The translations under genes and the position numbers were made by a program. The notes beneath the pieces are model-generated. The model ran no database searches and was not told the DNA's origin. It was given only the letters and a program-made list of their open reading frames with translations. This document shows, one piece after another, positions 5,424 through 10,384 of a DNA stretch of 20,757 nucleotides. The stretch comes from a virus, in the IMG/VR virus record IMGVR_UViG_3300042294_002172, positions 1 to 20,757 of that record, one strand, 5' to 3'. Each line of letters opens with the position of its first letter. Position 1 is the stretch's first letter.

Positions 5424-5443
5424 GCACATTATCGATATTGTGC
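5424..5443. promoter_or_regulatory. 20-bp near-perfect palindrome (candidate operator)
   Basis: GCACATTATCGATATTGTGC is symmetric at 18 of 20 positions around ATCGAT. A TTGACA motif at 5403-5408 precedes it on the plus strand, and CATTAT at 5427-5432 (18-bp spacing) would be the -10 inside the palindrome. It looks like a dimeric-repressor operator, but no plus-strand gene follows within the region. Confidence 0.45.
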
Positions 5444-5568
5444 TCGCTTGATTATTTTCTTGCAAGACAACACATCTGCCTCAAACGCAGATTGAACGTG
5501 GGATAAGCACGCCCAGAGCCTTTAACGAGCCTCTGTCACTCAGCTACAAGTTCTATCACAAGCTGCAA

Positions 5569-5934
5569 TCAAATACCAACATCAGTCCAATTAATTAAAT
5601 AACCGCGTGTCGAATACTCAGGTCTAATCATCTCAATCTTTCTACCCTTAGCCGCAACAACATCTTTGAGCTTCAATGTTGGAACAATCAAAACAATGTC
5701 CTCTAACACAAAAGCCCAATGAGATGCCTTAGTCGTACTCAAGCCCGATAAATACCAGGAGTTAATCTTTTCAGAGAAACAAGCCATCTCAATATAAAGA
5801 TTCTTTGTTTCTTTCCAACGCCTATCACGCTTTACTTCAACAGTTTCAATTGAAGCTGTTAAAAGCTCATTGACCTGGACTTCACCAGCTTTACCAAACG
5901 ATAAATCTAAATCCCAATCAGATTGATTTGTCAT
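5569..5934 (-). CDS. PD-(D/E)XK endonuclease-like protein
   Basis: This 121-aa protein opens with DLDLSFGKAGE (E18), followed by the strand TVEVKRDRRW (E33-x-K35, D37) and KNLYIEMACF (E49). I associate this pattern, G-x2-G/A-E...EVK-D-x2-W-x2-T-x-N-x-YIE, with phage endonucleases of the PD-(D/E)XK fold, often annotated only as hypothetical. It is the last gene of its operon, ahead of the non-coding region. It starts at ATG 5934, two bases after the upstream stop, with GAGGAAAA somewhat far upstream. A role in DNA repair or recombination is inferred. Confidence 0.7.
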   Translation of the reverse strand: MTNQSDWDLDLSFGKAGEVQVNELLTASIETVEVKRDRRWKETKNLYIEMACFSEKINSWYLSGLSTTKASHWAFVLEDIVLIVPTLKLKDVVAAKGRKIEMIRPEYSTRGYLINWTDVGI

Positions 5935-5936
5935 TC

Positions 5937-6230
5937 TTAAACTAGATTTTCCTCAAGCCCTAAATCGTTGTAAAGCATATTTAACGATAAAGCCACAATA
6001 CGTTTTTCATCTTGCGATAACAGATTTATCTCAGATAAACGCATTAAAGACTCACCACAGTTAATGAAACGAAGAATCTCAATCAAAACAAGTTGAGTGC
6101 GATTCCATTCAAACTTATCAATTGTTTTCCAATCAATCTGGTTAATATCTAAGTCTGTTGTTGCCAATGCTGGATGGTCACGCAACCAAGTCATTTTTAC
6201 AAGATTTGAAGCAACTTTTGCTCTGTTCAT
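5937..6230 (-). CDS. Hypothetical protein (97 aa)
   Basis: This is a mostly helical, soluble protein with several Leu/Ile-rich amphipathic segments (TQLVLIEILRFI, EKRIVALSLNMLYNDL). It has no metal-binding or catalytic pattern that I can see. It starts at ATG 6230, overlapping the stop of the ribbon-helix-helix gene (ATGA), so the two are translated together. A partner role to that small regulator is possible but unsupported by any recognised domain. Confidence 0.6.
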   Translation of the reverse strand: MNRAKVASNLVKMTWLRDHPALATTDLDINQIDWKTIDKFEWNRTQLVLIEILRFINCGESLMRLSEINLLSQDEKRIVALSLNMLYNDLGLEENLV

Positions 6231-6382
6231 CTTTTGGCCTCTGGAATCATCATCTCAATTGAAATACGGATTACTTCTGATACTGATGCGTTGTGCTGTT
6301 TTGCAAACGCTTTGACTGCACGCATTTGTGTATTGTTCAAACGCAGGGCAATCAGGTTTTCTTTTCCTGATTTGTCAGACAT
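6227..6382 (-). CDS. Ribbon-helix-helix (CopG/Arc-like) DNA-binding protein
   Basis: This protein is 51 aa from ATG 6382, chosen for the GAAAGGTAATA site just upstream; in-frame codons further upstream run through the leader. Residues 9-16 (NLIALRLN) form the beta strand that enters the DNA major groove, followed by two helices (TQMRAVKAFAKQH, SVSEVIRISIEMMI) with the turn NAS between. This is the complete minimal RHH fold, which works as a dimer and often represses its own operon. The palindromic GTTATAC-AAGT-GTATAAC site at the promoter of this same operon is a plausible target (inference). Confidence 0.75.
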   Translation of the reverse strand: MSDKSGKENLIALRLNNTQMRAVKAFAKQHNASVSEVIRISIEMMIPEAKR

Positions 6383-6402
6383 TATTACCTTTCTTTGTTT
6401 GT

Positions 6403-6567
6403 TTATTCTTCTTCTAGTTGTAAATACCAACCAACTAAATCTGCTTCAAATCTCCAAACACCATTTGTTTTTTTTTCGTTTAATCTGATGCAAGCGTTCC
6501 AAGCACTTTGATAACTTGCGTAATATTTTGTTTCACCTTTAGCGTTCTTATGAAGTATTTGATTCAT
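6403..6567 (-). CDS. Hypothetical protein (54 aa)
   Basis: This ORF runs from ATG 6567 (behind TTTTTAAGGAAAAATTTTA) to TAA 6403. The peptide is rich in aromatics, with three Trp (SAWNAC, GVWRF, VGWYL) and a GETKYYASYQ segment, suggesting a small beta-alpha domain. A run of nine A residues on the coding strand encodes EKKT, a possible slippage site. It lies between the first gene of the operon and the ribbon-helix-helix gene, with 20 bp before the latter. Family not recognised. Confidence 0.65.
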   Translation of the reverse strand: MNQILHKNAKGETKYYASYQSAWNACIRLNEKKTNGVWRFEADLVGWYLQLEEE

Positions 6568-6579
6568 TAAAATTTTTCC

Positions 6580-6870
6580 TTAAAAATGTGTTGCTAATTT
6601 GTAGGTCATTTTGAACGCCTTGTTTCTATCCATAATAAAAAATTCGTGTCTATGGTCGTGCATAAGTTCCAAGAGCATTTCCTCTTTCATTACATTGATT
6701 AGTACAGTATCAACAACATCTGGAGCATTTAATAAATAACCACGTTCTTTTTTGTATTCAATAAATTTAACTGCTTCTCTTTTTGCAAGTTCTAAAAAGT
6801 ATTTTTGCCATTCTTTTTTATTCTCGCTTTTGATTGCAAGTATTGCTACTTCTTCTCTGCTTAACATCAT
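6580..6870 (-). CDS. Hypothetical protein (96 aa), first gene of the middle operon
   Basis: I place the start at ATG 6870 (a second ATG follows at 6867) because AAGGTCAAGGAAAGGGCCAAGCAA precedes it; longer frames would extend into the promoter. The protein is helical and highly charged (SENKKEWQKYFLELAKREAVKFIEYKKERG), with a C-terminal MKEEMLLELMHDHRHEFF stretch. No family recognised. Its leader is nearly the same as that of the 58-aa gene at 4944-5120, which suggests parallel expression of the two operons. Confidence 0.65.
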   Translation of the reverse strand: MMLSREEVAILAIKSENKKEWQKYFLELAKREAVKFIEYKKERGYLLNAPDVVDTVLINVMKEEMLLELMHDHRHEFFIMDRNKAFKMTYKLATHF

Positions 6871-6894
6871 TTGCTTGGCCCTTTCCTTGACCTT

Positions 6895-6912
6895 GTTATA
6901 CAAGTGTATAAC
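6895..6912. promoter_or_regulatory. Palindromic operator candidate overlapping -10
   Basis: GTTATAC (6895-6901), AAGT, GTATAAC (6906-6912) is a perfect 7+4+7 inverted repeat. It covers the -10 hexamer (6905-6910) and the expected start of transcription, the standard position for a repressor site. The half-site recurs at the promoters near 5150 and 9914. Confidence 0.55.
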
Positions 6913-6933
6913 AACAGGGGGTAGGTCTGTCAA
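6905..6933 (-). promoter_or_regulatory. Predicted strong promoter of the middle operon
   Basis: On the minus strand TTGACA (6933-6928) and TATACA (6910-6905) are exactly 17 bp apart, the best match to the principal-sigma consensus in the window. The -35 is part of a 15-nt box, TTGACAGACCTACCC, also found near 9942. The leader then carries AAGGTCAAGGAAAGG before the ATG at 6870. Confidence 0.65.
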
Positions 6934-6950
6934 GAGGGGGGGTCTAGGGT

Positions 6951-6994
6951 GTGTCGGGTCAGCAGGAAAGGGGACACAAGAGCCAACCCGACAC
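6951..6994. repeat. 9-bp perfect inverted repeat upstream of the middle promoter
   Basis: GTGTCGGGT (6951-6959) pairs with ACCCGACAC (6986-6994) around a 26-base spacer containing AGCAGGAAAGGGGACAC. It sits between the end of the 7024-7260 gene and the 6933 promoter and is GC-rich. It may help end upstream transcription or be a protein-binding site. Confidence 0.5.
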
Positions 6995-7000
6995 TTAGGA

Positions 7001-7030
7001 CATCTGAACCACTAGGGAATGGCTCAGATG
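7001..7030 (-). terminator. Hairpin at the end of the 7024-7260 gene (possible terminator)
   Basis: CATCTGA-A-CCA (7001-7011) pairs with TGG-C-TCAGATG (7020-7030), an 11-bp stem (one G-U pair in the minus-strand RNA) with an 8-base loop, overlapping the stop codon. There is no U-tract after it, so it is either a U-less terminator or a 3'-end stabiliser. Confidence 0.45.
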
Positions 7031-7260
7031 ACATCTTTTAGATTCGCACGCAGCTTTTGAACCCTAATTCTAGTCCAAGCCACATAAGCTAGACAATCAT
7101 CAAGTTCTTCTAAAGCATCATCTAAAACCTCTGCTGGTGTCTTATCCTCAATTTTTTGTCGCTCGCCAGAGTCGTATTGAGAAGCACCAATGCTGAGTAT
7201 TCGTTTCTCAACATTAGAGATGGCGTGACTTATCGCTTTTGCTAGTTGCTCACTTGTCAT
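7024..7260 (-). CDS. Hypothetical protein (78 aa), MazG-like C-terminal helix pattern
   Basis: This is a small all-helical acidic protein. Its second half has a QYDSGERQKIED segment followed by LDDALEELDDCLAYVAWTRIRVQKL, which resembles the EExxD-containing helix of phage proteins related to the MazG/all-alpha NTP pyrophosphohydrolases, but a full EExxE...ExxD site is not visible. I would not claim enzymatic activity. The start at ATG 7260 overlaps the phosphoesterase stop (ATGA). It is the last gene of the operon starting near 9895, followed by the 7001-7030 hairpin. Confidence 0.6.
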   Translation of the reverse strand: MTSEQLAKAISHAISNVEKRILSIGASQYDSGERQKIEDKTPAEVLDDALEELDDCLAYVAWTRIRVQKLRANLKDVI

Positions 7261-8606
7261 AAGACGGCTAAATCACTCCAACCCTTTTTATCGTGCTGAC
7301 CTACCAGCAGGGTCATAGTTCCTGGTGAACTCCAGATTCCAGAGATATCTGTGAACCATTTTGAACCACCAGAAGTTGAACCATCAGTATCAAGTGATGG
7401 GCATTGGAAACGAGTGAACGCACCAAAGTCATCAATCTTAATATGATGCTTATGAGCTGTAAACCATATTCTTGGTTCAGCTCCGTTATCTCTAAGAAGT
7501 CTTAATGATTGTGCTCTCAGCCATTCAAGTTCTTTTCCAGATATTTTATGTCCGTGAGTGAACGCTACTTCTATTCCTGAAAGATTAACTTGCATAGTCA
7601 TTTGGTCGTGTGGAATATGCCAATCATCAACAACGTCATAACCATCAAGAATACGTTTCAAAGTATCCGCTAAAAATCCATCTGCGCTGTCACTATCCGT
7701 TGTTATATTTCTGCCACCGCGTCTTTGCCATTCTCCGTGATTACTTAAAGTAGAAATAAACTTTGTTCTCTCAGCAAGACCAGACAAAGTAGTTACACCA
7801 GTAGTCCACAAATCTAAAGCTGTAAGAAGTTGTTGTCTTTGTGTTTGCTCAACAGAAAACAACTGTGAAGCATAATGACCATCACAACCCTCAACAGGGT
7901 CACCCATATTCACAAAAGCAATCTGCTCAATATTGCGACCAGTTTTCTGTAACTCCTCAACACGTTTCGTTGTTTTCTCAAAAGAATCCAAAACACGTTT
8001 AACAGTTGCTTTAACACCACCAGAAGCAGACTTAGCCAACTGCCAATCAGCCCATAACACCACAAACGTTGATGGGTCTTGAGTAACTCTTTTCAGAGTG
8101 CCTTTAGAGGGCTTAAAAGACCTAATATTGGCGCGAATTTCCTCAATATCATCTTCAGATACCTTTGGGGTGCTCCTGCGAGTAAAAACTGCTTTGTATG
8201 AATAAAGCCAAATCAAATCTCTATCGCCATTTTCTAAACGCTTAGATGATTGCCATTTGGACATTTTTACTTTGTCATCAGCAATCTCAAAAATAGCTGG
8301 GTCTAAACCAAAACTTAAAAGAATTGAATCCCAATCAGTTATCGGTGTATCAACAACACCAGTAGAAATCTCAGCAGTATCTTTTGTCATTTCAACAAAA
8401 GGTTTAGATGCTTGCCCTACAACATCCTCAACTTCCTCAACCTGAACAATATTATTTTTCTTCATATACTCTTGGAGCGCCCTTTCAGCTTCCTCTTTAG
8501 TATCGAATTGACCCAAAGAAATCTTTGATTTACCTTCCGTGAACCTTGCACGGAATTTACCTGTTTCGCGTTTTTCTACTGCGCCGAAACTTCTAATGTT
8601 TTTCAC
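7257..8606 (-). CDS. Mre11-like metallophosphoesterase with N-terminal AP2-like domain
   Basis: This 449-aa protein starts at GTG 8606 behind AAGAGGACAA. Residues 1-48 form a three-stranded-sheet-plus-helix pattern (GKFRARF...KISLGQFDTKEEAERALQEYM) like AP2/integrase-arm DNA-binding domains. After a linker, residues ~180-445 carry calcineurin-like phosphoesterase motifs: VVLWADWQL (D187), VNMGDPVEG (D236), TLSNHGEW (N289-H290), AFTHGHK (H351, H353) and WFTAHKHH (H385-H388). Actinophage relatives are annotated as Mre11-type double-strand-break endo/exonucleases. A role in recombination with the nearby annealing protein is likely. The first motif has Gln where His is usual (D-x-Q). The DNA-binding head could direct the nuclease to phage DNA (inference). 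Confidence 0.8.
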   Translation of the reverse strand: MKNIRSFGAVEKRETGKFRARFTEGKSKISLGQFDTKEEAERALQEYMKKNNIVQVEEVEDVVGQASKPFVEMTKDTAEISTGVVDTPITDWDSILLSFGLDPAIFEIADDKVKMSKWQSSKRLENGDRDLIWLYSYKAVFTRRSTPKVSEDDIEEIRANIRSFKPSKGTLKRVTQDPSTFVVLWADWQLAKSASGGVKATVKRVLDSFEKTTKRVEELQKTGRNIEQIAFVNMGDPVEGCDGHYASQLFSVEQTQRQQLLTALDLWTTGVTTLSGLAERTKFISTLSNHGEWQRRGGRNITTDSDSADGFLADTLKRILDGYDVVDDWHIPHDQMTMQVNLSGIEVAFTHGHKISGKELEWLRAQSLRLLRDNGAEPRIWFTAHKHHIKIDDFGAFTRFQCPSLDTDGSTSGGSKWFTDISGIWSSPGTMTLLVGQHDKKGWSDLAVL

Positions 8607-8722
8607 TTGTCCTCTTTCTCAGTTAAATCACAATAGCGTTTGAGATTAAATAAAAGGATTACAAAACCAGCGAGTCCAAGAATAATTAAAATACTTGCTT
8701 GAAAGATGAGCGCAGGATTCAC
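8603..8722 (-). CDS. 39-aa single-TM microprotein
   Basis: This ORF runs from GTG 8722, four bases after the transglycosylase stop, to TGA 8603, which overlaps the phosphoesterase start (GTGA). One hydrophobic segment (ILIILGLAGFVILLFNL) is followed by a basic-then-acidic tail (KRYCDLTEKEDK). The ribosome binding site (AAAAGG) abuts the start, so translation probably depends on coupling. Its position next to a cell-wall hydrolase raises the possibility of a holin-type partner, but there is no direct evidence. Confidence 0.55.
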   Translation of the reverse strand: MNPALIFQASILIILGLAGFVILLFNLKRYCDLTEKEDK

Positions 8723-8725
8723 CTT

Positions 8726-9091
8726 TTAGTACCAGCCTTTTCTGTTGTGAAACGCTAACGCCTTACAAGGAGTTCCAAATCTTTTAGAAATGTAGCTCAT
8801 TCCCCAATTTACTTGGGTGTAAGGATTTGTTGCGAAATCAACTCCGTGAGAAACCATTTTTGAAGCAGGTAATGCTTGCGGTATTCCGTAAGCACCACTT
8901 GATGCGTTTCTGGCTCTCCAAGGTTTCTTTTTCGTCTGCCACGAACTTTCTCTTTGCCACAACTCGTCAATACATTTCCATTGTGTTTCAGAGTATTGCT
9001 CGCGCACATACTGTCTAACTGCTGTTATTGCTACTTTCTCATCTTGTTCAACATAAGTTGGCGCAAGTAATAGGAGTAGTTTTTCTAGCAA
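8726..9091 (-). CDS. Lytic transglycosylase-like (SLT/lysozyme-fold) muralytic protein
   Basis: This protein is 121 aa from TTG 9091, with AGGAA five bases upstream. Residues 38-121 match the compact actinobacterial transglycosylase domain: W-x-CIDELWQRESSW with catalytic Glu48, then NASSGAYGIPQALPASKM, NPYTQVNWGMSYI and a GTPC...GWY ending. C40 and C109 would form the disulfide typical of secreted members. The first 12 residues are hydrophobic (LEKLLLLLAP) but too short for a confident signal peptide. It lies among DNA-metabolism genes, about 2.3 kb from the M23 lysin, so it may act at another stage or be a second lysin. Confidence 0.8.
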   Translation of the reverse strand: MLEKLLLLLAPTYVEQDEKVAITAVRQYVREQYSETQWKCIDELWQRESSWQTKKKPWRARNASSGAYGIPQALPASKMVSHGVDFATNPYTQVNWGMSYISKRFGTPCKALAFHNRKGWY

Positions 9092-9103
9092 TAGATTCCT
9101 AAC

Positions 9104-9751
9104 CTAGTTGGATGGCGTAGCCCAAGGGTCATAATCTGCGCCTTTCTTGGCTCTCACCAAGTTATAGAACATAGACGATTCGCCTTGTTGCTTTGTTTTT
9201 TGCAAATCTGCAATGAAATGTGAAATTTGTTTCATAGAGAAATCTTCAAGTGTTTTGCACTTGTATTCCTCACACGCCCATTTCATTACATCCTCAAAGC
9301 TAAATTCCAATCGTTGTGCGATTTCTTTTAGCATTGAGATTGCAAAACCTATTTGTTTTTCTGTTGCTTTAGCACGACCCATAGGGCCATCTGAAACATT
9401 TACTGGTCGAGATTCTTTAGCAACAACTCGTTCCATTTCTTCGCGTGATGGTCTTGGCTCATTCTTACGAGTTGAAAGACCAAGAGTTGCAATGCACCTG
9501 CCAATAGCAGAAGTGCTACAAGTCTCTAATGGAAAGTTCTTTGTGGTCATTGATGCCCCAACAGTTTCTTGAGCATAATCAGTTGCACTAGGAAACTGGT
9601 CAGTAGCATTCTTATACGCTGATGCTTTCACAATGTAAGAAGTATCAGAATGGTAAACAAGTTCAGTTTCTAAACGACCATTTGGGTACAGCGACCAAAA
9701 TTCGGCAATTCTTTCTTGAACGGTGGCATACGAACTCAAATCGAAACCCAT
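9104..9751 (-). CDS. Putative ssDNA-annealing/recombination protein (ERF/Sak-like)
   Basis: This 215-aa protein has an N-terminal domain (residues 1-105) with a YATVQERIAEFWSLYP start, a beta-rich middle and the motif ETCSTSAIGRCIATLGL. I associate this S/T-S/A-A-I-GR-A-L-x2-LG pattern with phage single-strand annealing proteins of the ERF/Rad52-like type. Residues 127-185 form a separate helical module (KATEKQIGFAISMLKEIAQ...) that such proteins often carry. The C-terminal DPWATPSN resembles an SSB-like tail (inference). Neighbouring Mre11-like nuclease, SSB and resolvase genes fit a recombination system. It starts at ATG 9751, directly after the upstream TAA. The exact family is not certain. 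Confidence 0.6.
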   Translation of the reverse strand: MGFDLSSYATVQERIAEFWSLYPNGRLETELVYHSDTSYIVKASAYKNATDQFPSATDYAQETVGASMTTKNFPLETCSTSAIGRCIATLGLSTRKNEPRPSREEMERVVAKESRPVNVSDGPMGRAKATEKQIGFAISMLKEIAQRLEFSFEDVMKWACEEYKCKTLEDFSMKQISHFIADLQKTKQQGESSMFYNLVRAKKGADYDPWATPSN

Positions 9752-9895
9752 TTAGAAGTCCTCTCCGCAGGTGCAATTGTATTGATAGCACGTTGAGCAT
9801 CTTGCTTCTGCTAAATCAGCTTGAATTGAAAGCCATTTAACTTTAGCTTTATCCGATAGTTTGTCCCAGATTTCTGGGTCAGTAATATTAGGCAT
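9752..9895 (-). CDS. 47-aa protein with Cys-rich C-terminus
   Basis: This ORF runs from ATG 9895 (behind AGGGAAAGGACAGAA) to TAA 9752, abutting the ATG of the annealing-protein gene. The N-terminal half is helical (PEIWDKLSDKAKVKWLSIQA). The C-terminus is CSTCYQYNCTCGEDF, four cysteines as C-x2-C-x4-C-x-C, probably a metal-binding knuckle. It is the first gene behind the 9940 promoter region. No family recognised. Confidence 0.65.
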   Translation of the reverse strand: MPNITDPEIWDKLSDKAKVKWLSIQADLAEARCSTCYQYNCTCGEDF

Positions 9896-9910
9896 TTCTG
9901 TCCTTTCCCT

Positions 9911-9942
9911 GTTATACACAATATAAAGGGTGGGTCTGACAA
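9911..9942 (-). promoter_or_regulatory. Predicted promoter/operator of the recombination operon
   Basis: On the minus strand TTGTCAGACCCACCC (9942-9928) matches 13 of 15 bases of the box at the 6933 promoter. Downstream lies TGTGTATAAC; the best -10 candidates are TGTATA (18-bp spacing) or TATAAC (20 bp), less ideal than the other promoters. GTTATAC (9911-9917) is the half-site found at the other promoters; TTATACACA (9912-9920) also fits a DnaA box. It directly follows the stop of the late operon. Confidence 0.45.
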
Positions 9943-9945
9943 ATA

Positions 9946-10212
9946 CTAGACTTGAGGGACTTTCAGCGTGTCCTCAAGAATCTGCACACGAGCATCTATT
10001 TTTTCCAACTTTGTTTCAATCCTTTTAATCATCCTAATAGCATCAGGCAAAGATTTACCGCCATTTGCTGTGGGGGAAATAGGGTAAGTCGCTTTATCAA
10101 TATAATTCTGAATCGGTTTAACAACCACATATTTAACAATCACAAAAACAACTGCCCCAATAGCCGATAAAGCACCAGCAATCTGGCCAGCCATAATAAT
10201 TGCTTCAGTCAT
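9946..10212 (-). CDS. Small membrane protein with coiled coil (DUF2746-like)
   Basis: This 88-aa protein has one strong transmembrane helix near the N-terminus (AGALSAIGAVVFVIVKYVVV, 13-32), a Pro/Gly-containing linker and a C-terminal heptad-like coiled coil (IKRIETKLEKIDARVQILEDTL). The layout matches small actinophage proteins at the end of lysis modules, some labelled DUF2746 or holin-like. The ATG at 10212 overlaps the preceding 59-aa gene by 8 nt. It is the last gene before the 9942 promoter. It may work as holin, antiholin or membrane anchor; sequence alone does not say. Confidence 0.65.
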   Translation of the reverse strand: MTEAIIMAGQIAGALSAIGAVVFVIVKYVVVKPIQNYIDKATYPISPTANGGKSLPDAIRMIKRIETKLEKIDARVQILEDTLKVPQV

Positions 10213-10384
10213 CAGATTCCCTAATAGGCAACGTTACGAGCCATATTACAAGACCACCGAAGATAAGAAAACCAGTTACTTGTTTCGCGCTGCCGTCAAG
10301 TGTAAAAAAAGCGATAAGTAATCCGACATATACCCAAGTGTCATTTGTCATAGCAACAACATATTTTCTAAACCAGTTCAACAT
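10205..10384 (-). CDS. 59-aa two-TM membrane protein (holin candidate)
   Basis: This ORF runs from ATG 10384, directly after the TAA of the Pro-Thr-rich gene, with AGGAAATAA as ribosome binding site, to TGA 10205. Two hydrophobic segments (WVYVGLLIAFFTL and VTGFLIFGGLVIWLVTLPI) are joined by a short polar turn (DGSAKQ). The N-terminus is basic (NWFRKY) and the C-terminus acidic (RESDD). Small two-helix proteins next to lysins are commonly class II holins. It overlaps the next gene by 8 nt. Confidence 0.65.
   Translation of the reverse strand: MLNWFRKYVVAMTNDTWVYVGLLIAFFTLDGSAKQVTGFLIFGGLVIWLVTLPIRESDD

Larger units (their letters stand above)
5196..5568. other. 373-bp non-coding regulatory region
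   Basis: I find no ORF of meaningful length on either strand and no tRNA. GC content looks higher than in the flanking genes. It holds a LexA-type box, a 15-bp hairpin (GGGCT-ATTTC-AGCCC, 5337-5351), a 20-bp near-perfect palindrome (5424-5443) and a second short hairpin (ATCTGC/GCAGAT, 5474-5492). A replication origin, operator region or small RNA locus are the options. No integrase is in the window to support attP. Confidence 0.6.

Noticed and set aside
5196-5568. attP site of a temperate phage
   Set aside because: Palindromes and a LexA box are suggestive, but no integrase, excisionase or tRNA-like core is present in the window.
7257-8606. Tyrosine integrase, because of the AP2/arm-like N-terminus
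   Set aside because: The rest of the protein carries metallophosphoesterase motifs and lacks the R...HxxR...Y catalytic residues.
8809-9009. Second minus-strand ORF over the transglycosylase
   Set aside because: The overlapping frame shows the conserved transglycosylase motifs, and this frame has none.
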